A stretch of DNA of 42,521 bases from an uncultured cyanobacterium (GCA_937944885.1 CALFBB010000009.1:1-42521), one strand, 5' to 3'; shown: positions 8,961 through 18,148, counted from the stretch's first letter. The notes: a model not told the origin generated them from the letters alone. Made by a program: numbers and translations.

Positions 8961-10697
8961 TTGGGTGAGTGCGTGGTGAATCTTCAAGAAAGAGTCAATG
9001 CCGGCTCCAGAGAGCGTCCGAACATTCTGCTGATTGTCTTGGATACCCAGCGGGCGGATCGCCTCTCCTGCTACTGGTCTGGGGAGGAGCGGGCCAAGCG
9101 CCCCCCTACCAGCCCCAACTTGGATCGGCTGGCGGCAGAATCTACCCTGTTCGAACGGGCCATCGCCCCGGCCCAGTGGACGATCCCCTCCCATGCTTCC
9201 CTGTTTACCGGGGAATACCCCAGCACCCACCAGACGGTACAGGCGGATGTTGAGCTCAGCCCCTCTTTCCCCACCCTGGCAGAGCTGCTCAAGCTCAGCG
9301 GCTATACAACGGTGGGCTTTTGCAATAACCCCTTGGTGGGGATCCTCAAAAACGGCCTCAGACGCGGATTTGAAACCTTTTACAACTACGGCGGCGCCCT
9401 GCCCACCCGCCCCGCCGAAGGCAACCCTCTGCCCCAGCCCTTCAATCGGCTGATAGCTGCTTATACCCAGTTTTGGCGCAAGCTCTCCTACCCTATCCAA
9501 AACGCCTTTGCTCGCTCCGATCGGCTGTTTCAGCTGGCTTTGCAGCCCTGGCTGGCACCCCTCTGGACCCGCTTGGTGAACTTTAAAGGCAATACGGCGG
9601 CTTCCATTGCCGATTTGAATCGGTACTTGCAGCAGATGGCCCGCCGGCAGTCGGATCCCCGTTCTCCGGCCCGCCCCTTCTTTTGCTTTGTCAATTTAAT
9701 GGAGCCCCACCTGCCCTACTGGCCACCGGAACCCTTTGTGCAGAAATTTGCTCCCTATTTCAAAAGCAACCGTGCTGCCCGCGATTTTTTGCGCCAGTAC
9801 AACAGCCAGCCCTACCGTTGGATGGCCCCCCTGCCGGAGCCGCTCTCACCGCTACAGGCCCAGGTGCTCAGCGATATCTACGATGCAGAAGTGGCCTATC
9901 AAGATCACCTGCTGGGATCCGTCTTTGAAACCCTACGTAGCACCGGCCTGGAGGAAAACACCCTAGTTGCGGTGGTAGCCGATCACGGAGAGGGCTTAGG
10001 GGAACATGGGTTTGTTGGCCATGCCTTTGTGGTTTACGAAGAGCTGATCCGAGTGCCGCTGCTGCTGCGGTATCCTGGTCATCTTCCTGCCGGACAACGG
10101 ATTACCACACCGGTTTCCACCCGCCGGCTGTTTCATACCCTTCTGGAAGCAGCAGGCTTTAGTCCCAGTCTGTCTTTAAGCCAAAACCGCCCTTTCCAGG
10201 TCAGCCTGAAGATCCGCCGCGAGATTGCTCGTCTGAGCCTAGCCCGCACCCTTGCCGGAGAAGACCCAGAACAGGGAACCGTCTTGAGCGAAGCCTTCCC
10301 GCCTCATCTTTTGATTCGTGCCATGGAAAACCGGAATGACCAGCTGCTGCGGGAACGAGCCTGTTACGATACCCGCCGTGCCCTTTACGAAGGCATGATC
10401 AAGTTGATCCAAACAGGAGAACGCTCCAGTCTCTATGATTTGAGCCAGGACCCGGCAGAGCTGCGGGATCTCCTCTTGGCAGGCCACTGGGATCCCCAAG
10501 CAGATCCCGGCCAATTGTCTCCCCAAACCTGGTTGGCTCAACTGCAGCAGGAGTTAAGACGGTGGATAAACTGGGCGGAGTCCCGTCGGCCCAGCATAGC
10601 ACCCCGCAAGGTAGATGTAGAGAGTGATAGCGAGTTGGTGCAGCGCATGCAGGAGCTGGGCTATTTGGACTCTGTCCCGCTCACGCGACTGGAGTAG
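8961..10697 (+). CDS. Sulfatase / alkaline phosphatase superfamily protein with Thr at the nucleophile position
   Basis: The 578-residue protein has the superfamily core. NILLIVLDTQRADRLSCY near the N-terminus supplies the first metal-binding Asp. TIPSHASLFTG stands where sulfatases have C/S-x-P-S-R. VVADHGEGLGEHGFVGH supplies the later Asp-His metal ligands. Threonine replaces the Cys/Ser that would become formylglycine, so ordinary sulfate-ester hydrolysis is doubtful; Thr is the nucleophile in phosphoglycerol and phosphoethanolamine transferases of this superfamily. No signal peptide or membrane segment is evident. The start is uncertain: TTG 8961 is the longest, while GTG 8976 has GGTGAG at good spacing. 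It follows lptC, which hints at an envelope substrate (inference). Its last codons contain a dispersed repeat. Confidence 0.85.
   Translation: MGECVVNLQERVNAGSRERPNILLIVLDTQRADRLSCYWSGEERAKRPPTSPNLDRLAAESTLFERAIAPAQWTIPSHASLFTGEYPSTHQTVQADVELSPSFPTLAELLKLSGYTTVGFCNNPLVGILKNGLRRGFETFYNYGGALPTRPAEGNPLPQPFNRLIAAYTQFWRKLSYPIQNAFARSDRLFQLALQPWLAPLWTRLVNFKGNTAASIADLNRYLQQMARRQSDPRSPARPFFCFVNLMEPHLPYWPPEPFVQKFAPYFKSNRAARDFLRQYNSQPYRWMAPLPEPLSPLQAQVLSDIYDAEVAYQDHLLGSVFETLRSTGLEENTLVAVVADHGEGLGEHGFVGHAFVVYEELIRVPLLLRYPGHLPAGQRITTPVSTRRLFHTLLEAAGFSPSLSLSQNRPFQVSLKIRREIARLSLARTLAGEDPEQGTVLSEAFPPHLLIRAMENRNDQLLRERACYDTRRALYEGMIKLIQTGERSSLYDLSQDPAELRDLLLAGHWDPQADPGQLSPQTWLAQLQQELRRWINWAESRRPSIAPRKVDVESDSELVQRMQELGYLDSVPLTRLE
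10667..10694. repeat. Copy of a 28-bp dispersed repeat at the end of the sulfatase-like gene
   Basis: This stretch ends one base before the TAG stop. It matches the pair at 12451-12478 and 12493-12520 in about 24 of 28 positions, sharing the core GGACTCTGTCCCGCTCAC. Here it encodes the C-terminal DSVPLTRL of the sulfatase-like protein. In the kinase gene the coding strand is the other one. Confidence 0.65.
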
Positions 10698-10716
10698 GGT
10701 GGCCAAGAGCAGGAGA

Positions 10717-11205
10717 CTACGCTAAATCTTCTTCTCGGTGATCCTGGACGTAACCGTTGTAGTTGTTGTAGTCGTAGTGAGCGGTTTCCTCCAGCTCAGC
10801 AGTGGGCCAGTCTTCATTTTGCCCACCGATAATCACCCGCACCAGGTTAATGTACTCTAGGCTAAGGGTGCGCAAAGCATTGATCAACACATCCAACGCC
10901 AAAGCATCGACGGTACCTAAATCAAACCAGCAGCGGGCCCAATTTCCTTGCTTTTCCAGGGATCCCATATTGTGCATCAAGGAAGGCAAGGGATCCGACT
11001 CATTGGGGTACTCCAGATAGCTCAACTCCACATCAGCTTCTTGAGCAATTAGGAACTCGGCATTGAACCCCCCCAGCTTGCCCAGCACATACCAAGATTC
11101 CAACACTTCGTTGAGGTACTCCAGTTCTGCTTCTACCGGCGGATCTGAAAATTCAAACCAGATCCAGAGATTGGCTGGATCACATTCCCGAAACTCCACC
11201 CGCAT
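10717..11205 (-). CDS. DUF3531 family protein
   Basis: A 162-residue acidic, probably soluble protein that I recognise as the cyanobacterial DUF3531 family. Landmarks are EFRECDPANLWIWFEF at the N-terminus, SWYVLGKLGGFNAE near residue 40, LMHNMGSLEKQGNWARCWFD in the middle and VRVIIGGQNEDWP towards the end. The function is not known. The tail is Tyr/Asn/Asp-rich (HYDYNNYNGYVQDH). The ATG start is supported by GAGGAAG six bases upstream. It stands alone, convergent with the sulfatase-like gene 20 bases away. The family is widespread in cyanobacteria, which suggests a housekeeping role, but nothing here narrows it. Confidence 0.85.
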   Translation of the reverse strand: MRVEFRECDPANLWIWFEFSDPPVEAELEYLNEVLESWYVLGKLGGFNAEFLIAQEADVELSYLEYPNESDPLPSLMHNMGSLEKQGNWARCWFDLGTVDALALDVLINALRTLSLEYINLVRVIIGGQNEDWPTAELEETAHYDYNNYNGYVQDHREEDLA

Positions 11206-11608
11206 GGATTCTTCCTCTGGTCAGCCTAGCTCTCGATCTTAATCTGTGATTGGAAGAGGAGCCTAACTCTGCAGATAAGCCCATGTTCGCTGAAAGTATC
11301 GATGCCACCGCTCGGGTGTCTGGCTGTTAAAATCCCAGTAACCGATCAAACACTAGAGCCCTTACCCAACTTCTAGAGCAGAACCCAAGTTGAGGGGGGA
11401 TCCCTTATGCACTTGCAACCAAATGGGGCCTTGGATGACGGCTTGCTCCTGCAGAGGCTGTGATACAAAAAAATGCGCTGTGCCGAGATTGGGAGCCGAG
11501 GCGGGTTATTTTTTCCACCCAGCCTATCTGTATGATGGACTAGCCCTCAGCTGGACAACTAGGGACAAGGAGGCCCAGCTGATCAATCCCAGCTGTGCAA
11601 TGAGTAGG
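11206..11608. other. Gap without a recognised gene
   Basis: About 400 bases between the DUF3531 gene and the end of the large kinase gene. It must hold the DUF3531 promoter, but I cannot point to a convincing one. Short open frames here lack homology, codon bias and ribosome-binding sites. I saw no tRNA, known small RNA or strong terminator. Confidence 0.6.
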
Positions 11609-14600
11609 TTAAGGGTGTGATGGCGGCAAGGGTACGAGCAACTCCACCACCGTGCCACTGCCAAAGCGGCGGTTGCGCCAAGTAATCGTTGCCCCGATCA
11701 ATTCCGCCCGGTAACGCATGTTCAGCAATCCATGTCCAACGCTTGGCAGAGCAGTAGGATCCGTTTCATTGTTCAATTGCGGCATACCCCGGCCATCATC
11801 AATGATTTTTAACTCCAAGTGGGTGTAGAGCTGCTGGGGTGCCGAAAGGGCACCCTCCTCTCTGGCTAGGGGGGTATCTGTTCCCAAGGCTCGCGGCTGG
11901 ATGGTGACATCAATGCGTTGAGCACCGGCATGTTTGATAATGTTGTTTAGGGCTTCTTGCACAATACGGAAAAGGCTGCTTTGACAGGTGGTGCTGAGTT
12001 GGGAGAGCAGCCCATCGGCGCGATTATCAAAACGGGTAACCAGGGGATGAGGGGAGCGTTGGGCTGCACGTTCCAGGAGGCTGTGCAGGGCCGGCCCCAG
12101 GTTAAAGGCCCGCATGGCAGTGGGTTGCAAATCCTCCACAATACCTCGCAACTCGGTAATGGTCTCCCGCAGTTGAGCGCTCATGGCCTGCAATTGCTCC
12201 CGACCTGATTGCCCAAGGGTGGGATCCCTGGAAAGCTCTTGAATCTGCCGGGATAAGGCCCCCAGATCCGCCAGAGTTTGGTCATGGAGATCGGCTGCTA
12301 GGCGACGGCTTTCTGCTTCCCGTCCCTCCGCGAGACCCCGCAGGGCTGCTGCGGTTGCTTCCTGCCGCCGTACCCGTTCATAAAACAAGGCCCGTTGCAG
12401 CCCCACGGCTGCAATATCGGCCAGTGCCTTCACCAAATCTGTATCACTGAAGGACTCTGTCCCGCTCACGGGAACGGACACTCTAGCCTCTGAGGACTCC
12501 GTCCCGCTCAGGCGAACGGAGCGGGTGAAGGTGCCACGGGTCCCGCCGGCTTCTGCTGATGAAATAAAAGCACAGAGAACGCCTGCCACCTGATGATGCT
12601 CTGCACCTTGTCGAGCCAAATTGGCATCGGTAGTCATGGGCACACACAGCAAGGAGTGGATCCCGGCTTGCAGCAGATGCTGCCGGGTCTCGGCGGGCAA
12701 TGGAGACTGCTCCACATTCTCAACCCGCAGAGTATCCCGCTTGCCATAACAATTCTCCAGGAGCAGCCGGCTCAACTCAGGGGGGATGACCTCTCCCAAA
12801 CGAGAAGGGATCCCCGGTTGACGGCGATACTCCTGCAGGATCTGGAGAGTTACCCTAGGCGGAGTAGAAGAGGAGGAATCCCCAGCAGCTGTACGAGGGG
12901 ACAACCCGGCAGCCTGGGAATTCGGCAACGCCACAAAGCAACATTGACTCACCTGCAAAGCATCCGCCATGCCTTCCAGGGCAATCTGCACCACCTGATG
13001 AGGGTCATAGGTAGCGCTGAGGCGTTGGGCAACCTGGCGGAGAAGGCTCTCCCGCTGCGCAGAGATGCGGGTTTGCTCATACAGCTGGGCTTGCTTAAGG
13101 GCAATCCCCGCTTGCTCAGCCACGGCCATGGCCAGAGACAATTCCTCTGGGCGAAACTCCCGCGGCTGAGGAGAGGTGATCAGGGCAATGGTGCCGATCA
13201 ACTCCCCATCCTGACGAATCGGGATCAAGGCCATGCTGCGAATCGCCAAGACCTGAAACAGGGCTCGCAACCGCTCAGTGATTTCTGCTCCCAAATCGGG
13301 AAACAAGGGATCCCGCTGCGTATCCTTCAGTATAAAGGGCTGCCCCTGCCGCAACAGCGCATAGGGATGTGGGGGCATCAGACAAAATTCCAGCCGAGCC
13401 TCCAAAAAGTGTTCTTGTGAGGACTCCATCCCGCTGTCGCTCAAGCGTTGCGTAGCAACAACGCGAGCGGCAAGGTACGGAGCACCATCCCCTGATTGCC
13501 CCTGCGCCGGAGTATGCAGCACCACACGCGGATCCCGAAAAGAATGAAAAGGGATCGGCACTTCACTTGGAGGTGAACCGGATTCCAACTCCTGCAGATC
13601 CTCTGGCATCAGGCCCCGGACAAATATCCCCTCCGACCAGACCATCGGCTGTCCCATCTGGGCCAATCCTTCGCTAAAAGACATTCCATTGCTCAAGGGG
13701 CGGGTATCTATCCAGCGCAGCAAAGACTGACAAGGCTCTACCCAGTTGGCCATGAGACTGGGGGAAGAGCGGTAAAGAATAATCTCACAGCGATCTTGGG
13801 ATCCCTGTTGGCCCCCAAGTCGATTCAAGTTCAGGGCCGCCTCCAAAGAACGAACAATCGAGTAGAGCACCTGGCGCAGCTCCAAAGAGGTGCGGATCTG
13901 GGCCGTCAACTCATTAAGCAAGGTTTCACGACGAGCCTGCTGCTGAGTTTTCTCGTAAAGACGGGAATGGGTAATGGCCAAAATCAGTTGCTCTGCCACC
14001 AAGCGCAACAGCTTTTGATCCGCCTCTGACCAATCCTCCCCGGGTTGCTCCCCAGCTTGACCATAACGTGCATAACAACGGTGGGCACTCAGGACCCCAA
14101 AGGTGCCGGATCCCAGGTACAAACTGGCAGCGATTATCGTTCTTACCCCTGCCTCCTGAAAGCGGCGACGGCTTTCTGGGTCAAAACTTTCCAGACCTGA
14201 CCAGATGCGGATCTCTAGGGGATCCGCTTGCGCCTGCAAGTAAGGAGCAATCGGGTTGTCCCGGATGGGAATGGAGCGACCTTGCCAACTATCAATACCC
14301 GGTCGGGCATAGGCATGACGAAAGGTGCCCGTTTCCTGGGCAGGATCAAAGAAAATAAATTGAGCGCGGCAGGCCCGCAGAGCCTGGCCTACCTCTTCCA
14401 CCGCCGACTGCAGAATCTCATCCAAATCCAAAGACCGGCGAATGCGATCGGTCATGCGGTTGAGCAAGGCAGCCTCTTCCGCCTGTTGTCGGGTTTTTGC
14501 CAGCAGATGCTGGGTTTGCTGCAACAGTCGCGCCTGACCAATAGCCATGGCCGCCTGCTCCGCCACCGCCTCCGCCAGTTGCAAATCCTCCGCCTGCCAA

Positions 14601-16405
14601 GGGGGAGAGAGCTCGGATCCCGCCTGGGGATACCGTAGCAGGGCAATGCACCCCAGCAGTTCCTGCCCATCTGGATCCCCGGCAGTAAAGAGAGGCACCA
14701 ACAGCAGCCCACTGCCCTGGCGATAGGGTTGTATATCCGCCAAAGCATGCACCCTATCAGGACTCCGTCCTGCCATCACAATCGGATCCGGCAGCACCAC
14801 AGGCTCCCGCAAACGGGCCAGTAGACTACCTCCCAGTCGCAACTTGGCTTTGATGGTCTCCGGTAAGGCCTCTGGGATCCCCGGCTCTATCCAAGGATAC
14901 TCTGGGGCTCCCGATCCCGTTAGCGAAGCCATCCCCGGTAGGAGGGCCTCCAATTGAGCCGGGGTCAGCTGCGGGGCATAAATTCCGACAGGATACAAGA
15001 GCTCCTGTTGCGGCTGCCAAAGAGCTAGCGTGCACACATCCGCTTGGAAAGCCGCCCCGATCTGTTGGGTAATAGCATGGAACAGAGTAGTCGGTTCTAA
15101 GCTGGAGCGAATTGCCGCGGTCATGGAGTGCAACAGTGCCAGCCGTTCCGTTTGCTGACGGGCATGCTCAAACAGTCTGGAGCGGGTAAGGGCAATTGCC
15201 AGTTGGTAGGCTACCGAGCGCAGCAGCTCGATCTCCTCCGCCTGCCAGTTGTGGGGGGTAGTCATGTACACCCCCAGTAACCCCATCATCCCCTCCGGCT
15301 CTGGAGCGATACTGGGCCATCCCTCAGGCAACGCTGAACTGCCCAATTGGGGATCCGGCTCGTGTTTCTGCCCCCATGGCCCCAAAAACTCTACCCCCGC
15401 CGAGCCCACCGAATGGATCGGAACCAACACCACCGAGCGAGCCTGCAAAGCCTGAAAAGCTCGCAGCCCTGCTGGCGGTAATAGGGGGGCTTGGCCCTCC
15501 TGGGGCAGAGCCAGTTGGACCACCTCTCCCTGGCGCAACAGCTCACACAGGGGGCCAAAATCCTCTGTTGAATAGACTTGCCCCAGGGAAGGGGTCAACC
15601 CGGCACTACGGGCCTCATGGGTGACTTGAATGGTTTGTTGATGGTGCTGCGCACCTTGCGTAGCAGGATTGGGATTCAACCTGTAAAAACAGCAACGGCT
15701 TAAGCCTTTCAAACCCGAAGGCAGGAGTGTTTGTTGCAGCTCCTGCAGAGCCGTAGTTACGATCTGATCCCAGTGCAAAGAGCGATGAACAGTACTGGTG
15801 ACACGGTTTAACAGGGCCTCACGGGCAGCCTGCCGCTGGCTGCGCTCCAGCAGTTGCGCATTGATAATGGCACTGGCGGTATAGGAACAAAGAAACTTCA
15901 GCACCTCCAAAAAGTTTTCATCCAGGGGGATACGGCTGAACAGAGCCAAAGCCCCCAAGCGCTCCTCCCCACGGTTGATGGGGTAAGCCACAAAGCTGCG
16001 TAGCTGATTGGCCTCCACCCACTCCGGGGCAGGCATCCAGGGTTCCCGGGCAGGATTATTGCTCAACAACGGCAATCCCTGCTGCACCACCTGTCCTAAA
16101 GGGCTGTCATCTGGAAAAATGCGCCGTATTTGTTCTTGCGCCGGACCCACCAGACCGGCATGAGCCACCGACTGGAAACACCCCTGCCGTGGATCGAAAA
16201 ACCAGATGCGAGCCGAGGCAGCCCCTAAGCGGCTGACCACCTGTTGCACCAGCGTTTCCGCCACCTTCAGCAGGCGATGCTCCAGCTCATCCACCTCAGA
16301 AGGCAGTTGGGAAGACAGCAGTACCAATTCCTGCACAATTTGGTTAGCAGCCTGAAGCTGCAACAACAAAGTCGGATCCAAATCCGCAAGCGCAGTAGAA
16401 GACAT
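11609..16405 (-). CDS. Giant multi-GAF sensor histidine kinase (NarL/DegS-type kinase core)
   Basis: A 1598-residue protein with no obvious membrane segment. After a short leader come six GAF-like regions, roughly residues 40-185, 200-415, 425-640, 650-820, 830-1110 and 1120-1350. They are separated by similar linkers such as REALLNRVTSTVHRSL and AALLNRMTDRIRRSL, suggesting internal duplication. The C-terminus is a HisKA_3-type kinase: RRLAADLHDQTLADL with the phospho-accepting His near 1373, LFRIVQEALNNIIKHAGA (N box), IIDDGRGM and GHGLLNMRYRAELIGA. It is probably a cytoplasmic multi-input sensor. No canonical chromophore Cys is identified with certainty and no response regulator lies next to it. 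The fifth and sixth GAF regions carry Ser/Thr/Glu-rich insertions encoded by small repeats. Confidence 0.92.
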   Translation of the reverse strand: MSSTALADLDPTLLLQLQAANQIVQELVLLSSQLPSEVDELEHRLLKVAETLVQQVVSRLGAASARIWFFDPRQGCFQSVAHAGLVGPAQEQIRRIFPDDSPLGQVVQQGLPLLSNNPAREPWMPAPEWVEANQLRSFVAYPINRGEERLGALALFSRIPLDENFLEVLKFLCSYTASAIINAQLLERSQRQAAREALLNRVTSTVHRSLHWDQIVTTALQELQQTLLPSGLKGLSRCCFYRLNPNPATQGAQHHQQTIQVTHEARSAGLTPSLGQVYSTEDFGPLCELLRQGEVVQLALPQEGQAPLLPPAGLRAFQALQARSVVLVPIHSVGSAGVEFLGPWGQKHEPDPQLGSSALPEGWPSIAPEPEGMMGLLGVYMTTPHNWQAEEIELLRSVAYQLAIALTRSRLFEHARQQTERLALLHSMTAAIRSSLEPTTLFHAITQQIGAAFQADVCTLALWQPQQELLYPVGIYAPQLTPAQLEALLPGMASLTGSGAPEYPWIEPGIPEALPETIKAKLRLGGSLLARLREPVVLPDPIVMAGRSPDRVHALADIQPYRQGSGLLLVPLFTAGDPDGQELLGCIALLRYPQAGSELSPPWQAEDLQLAEAVAEQAAMAIGQARLLQQTQHLLAKTRQQAEEAALLNRMTDRIRRSLDLDEILQSAVEEVGQALRACRAQFIFFDPAQETGTFRHAYARPGIDSWQGRSIPIRDNPIAPYLQAQADPLEIRIWSGLESFDPESRRRFQEAGVRTIIAASLYLGSGTFGVLSAHRCYARYGQAGEQPGEDWSEADQKLLRLVAEQLILAITHSRLYEKTQQQARRETLLNELTAQIRTSLELRQVLYSIVRSLEAALNLNRLGGQQGSQDRCEIILYRSSPSLMANWVEPCQSLLRWIDTRPLSNGMSFSEGLAQMGQPMVWSEGIFVRGLMPEDLQELESGSPPSEVPIPFHSFRDPRVVLHTPAQGQSGDGAPYLAARVVATQRLSDSGMESSQEHFLEARLEFCLMPPHPYALLRQGQPFILKDTQRDPLFPDLGAEITERLRALFQVLAIRSMALIPIRQDGELIGTIALITSPQPREFRPEELSLAMAVAEQAGIALKQAQLYEQTRISAQRESLLRQVAQRLSATYDPHQVVQIALEGMADALQVSQCCFVALPNSQAAGLSPRTAAGDSSSSTPPRVTLQILQEYRRQPGIPSRLGEVIPPELSRLLLENCYGKRDTLRVENVEQSPLPAETRQHLLQAGIHSLLCVPMTTDANLARQGAEHHQVAGVLCAFISSAEAGGTRGTFTRSVRLSGTESSEARVSVPVSGTESFSDTDLVKALADIAAVGLQRALFYERVRRQEATAAALRGLAEGREAESRRLAADLHDQTLADLGALSRQIQELSRDPTLGQSGREQLQAMSAQLRETITELRGIVEDLQPTAMRAFNLGPALHSLLERAAQRSPHPLVTRFDNRADGLLSQLSTTCQSSLFRIVQEALNNIIKHAGAQRIDVTIQPRALGTDTPLAREEGALSAPQQLYTHLELKIIDDGRGMPQLNNETDPTALPSVGHGLLNMRYRAELIGATITWRNRRFGSGTVVELLVPLPPSHP
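12450..12520. repeat. Two copies of a 28-bp palindromic repeat inside the kinase gene
   Basis: Copies at 12451-12478 and 12493-12520 match at 25 of 28 positions (AGGACTCYGTCCCGCTCA, then SGSGAACGGA). The reverse complement folds: TCCGT pairs with ACGGA and CGC with GCG. On the kinase strand the pair is translated as two SGTES blocks in the sixth GAF region, within what looks like an inserted loop. A third copy ends the sulfatase-like gene at 10667-10694. Confidence 0.75.
13419..13475. repeat. Palindromic insertion in the fifth GAF region
   Basis: GAGGACTCCATCCCGCT (13419-13435), resembling the start of the 28-bp repeat, runs into a long imperfect palindrome: CGCTC and GCGTTG face CAAC, CGC and GAGCGG around a CGTAG loop, ending at 13470. 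It encodes a loop (RLSDSGMESS) in a poorly conserved part of the protein. TTGCGTAGCAA also occurs in the TnpB end hairpin at 22732-22741. Confidence 0.55.
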
Positions 16406-16587
16406 GACAGCACAAAACCCAACTTGTGCCCTTTCGCCGTACAGGGCCTATACCAGAGTACTCTGCCGCAACCTTGCTAAAGACATCAGCAGGGCTAGAG
16501 GAAACCCACCCTTCCCATCCCAAAAAATAGAGGGGATCCCTTGGCCACCACCGTGTTTTTGCCTGCCGGCTTGTGGGTGCTTCCTCC

Positions 16588-18024
16588 TCAAGCCAGCAGC
16601 CGCTGCACCGCCTCTAGACGTGGCAAGGCCCAACCCCGCCGCTGCAGGAGCACAAACGACTCCATCAAATCTGGCCCCTGTACATCTCCCGTCAGGGCTG
16701 CCCGCAAACTTTTCATCAGCAGCCCCTTTTTCATGCCCTGGGCTTTGGCCACCTGATCCACCAAGGGTTTCAAGCTCTGCACCGAAATCTCCGGTAAATC
16801 CGCCTGAGCCAGAGTCGTAGCCATCGCCCTCATGGCCTCCGCCACACCCGGCAACCGCAACTGCTCAAGAGCAGGCAAGGTATAGCTAATGGGATCCTGC
16901 AGCAGGAAGCGGCTCAAGGAGGAAGCCTCAGTCAAGCGGTCAATGCCATCGGCAATCAGGCGGGCCAGATCCTCTAACCAGGCGGCATCCGGCACCGTGG
17001 TCAAATCAAACCCTGCCGCCTGCCAAAAGGGAGTGAGCCGCTCCACCAACTCAGCCGGCGAGAGCTGCTTGATGTACTGGCTGTTGAGCCAATTGAGTTT
17101 ATCCCAATCGAAGCGAGCCGCCGAGCGGGTCACCCGCTCAAAATCAAACAGGGTGGCCGCTTTTTCCAACGAGAAAATCTCCTCCCCATCAGGAGGTGAC
17201 CAACTCAAGAGTGCCAAGTAATTTTTCAGGGCTTCCGGTAAAAACCCCATCTGCTGAAACTCTGCTACCGATGTCGCCCCATCTCGCTTAGAGAGCTTCT
17301 TGCCCTCCGGGTTCAAAATCAAAGGAGAATGGGCAAATTGCGGCGGTTCATAACCAAGGGCACGGTAGAGCAAAATTTGCTTGGGGGTGTTGGCGATGTG
17401 ATCTTCACCGCGAATCACATGGGTAATGCCCATATCGATGTCATCCACCACCACTGCCAAGTTGTAGAGGGGATAGCCATCTGCCCTAGCAATCACCATA
17501 TCTCCCCCCAAATCTTGAGTATTCCAGGTAATCTGGCCACGAATCAGATCCACCCAAGAGATCTCCTGCGGTTCCTCAATCTTGAAGCGGATCACCGGCT
17601 GCCGACCCTCAGCTTCATAGGCTTGTCGTTGGGCCTCTGTTAGGAATCGGTGGCGGTTGTCGTAGCGGGGAGCTTTACCGGCCGCTTTCTGAGCGATGCG
17701 CATCTCCTCCAATTCCGCCTCACTGACGTAGCAGCGATAGGCCAACCCTTGATCCAGCAGCTGCTCCACCACCGCTTGGTAGCGTTCGATGCGGCGGGAT
17801 TGATAAATCGGCCCCTCATCCCAGTCCAGCCCTAGCCAAGCCAATCCAGCCAGAATGTTGCGAGTATGACGCGGCAGGGAACGGTCCCGGTCAGTATCTT
17901 CAATGCGCAGGATAAAGGTACCGTTGTGGTGACGGGCATAGAGCCAGTTGAAAACTGCAGTCCGGGCCGTACCAATGTGCAGATTCCCGGTGGGGCTAGG
18001 AGCAAGGCGAACACGAACAGTCAC
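16588..18024 (-). CDS. gltX: Glutamyl-tRNA synthetase
   Basis: GltX charges tRNA-Glu, and in cyanobacteria usually also tRNA-Gln for later amidation; the Glu-tRNA is also the precursor for tetrapyrrole synthesis. The 478 residues are of normal length. The class I signature lies at the N-terminus (RLAPSPTGNLHIGTARTA, the HIGH motif) and KLSKRDGA (KMSKS) near residue 245, with LRIEDTDR and VIRGEDHIANTPKQILLYRA between. The C-terminal anticodon-binding region ends in LPRLEAVQRLL. I chose GTG at 18022-18024, which gives the canonical MTVRVRLAPSPTG start; a TTG two codons upstream is possible. The gap of 182 bases to the kinase shows nothing recognisable. Confidence 0.96.
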   Translation of the reverse strand: MTVRVRLAPSPTGNLHIGTARTAVFNWLYARHHNGTFILRIEDTDRDRSLPRHTRNILAGLAWLGLDWDEGPIYQSRRIERYQAVVEQLLDQGLAYRCYVSEAELEEMRIAQKAAGKAPRYDNRHRFLTEAQRQAYEAEGRQPVIRFKIEEPQEISWVDLIRGQITWNTQDLGGDMVIARADGYPLYNLAVVVDDIDMGITHVIRGEDHIANTPKQILLYRALGYEPPQFAHSPLILNPEGKKLSKRDGATSVAEFQQMGFLPEALKNYLALLSWSPPDGEEIFSLEKAATLFDFERVTRSAARFDWDKLNWLNSQYIKQLSPAELVERLTPFWQAAGFDLTTVPDAAWLEDLARLIADGIDRLTEASSLSRFLLQDPISYTLPALEQLRLPGVAEAMRAMATTLAQADLPEISVQSLKPLVDQVAKAQGMKKGLLMKSLRAALTGDVQGPDLMESFVLLQRRGWALPRLEAVQRLLA

Positions 18025-18120
18025 AGGCAAGGGATCCCGAGCAAAGCATTCCGATCCTAGTCGGCAGTGGAATCCTTTGTCATGCTGATACCCTGCGGGA
18101 ATAATTGCTCCCCCCAGAGG

Positions 18121-18148
18121 TTGCCAATTTCGGCATTTCGAGTAGAAT
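18121..18148 (+). promoter_or_regulatory. Possible promoter for the secreted small protein
   Basis: TTGCCA (18121-18126) and TAGAAT (18143-18148) lie 16 bases apart, about 115 bases upstream of the start at 18264. The match is fair and the long leader makes it uncertain. Confidence 0.4.

Noticed and set aside
8961-10697. Annotation as a true sulfatase
   Set aside because: The formylglycine position is Thr, so the name is kept at superfamily level.
11390-11620. 76-codon open frame on the plus strand
   Set aside because: Random-looking composition; overlaps the end of the kinase gene; no ribosome-binding site.
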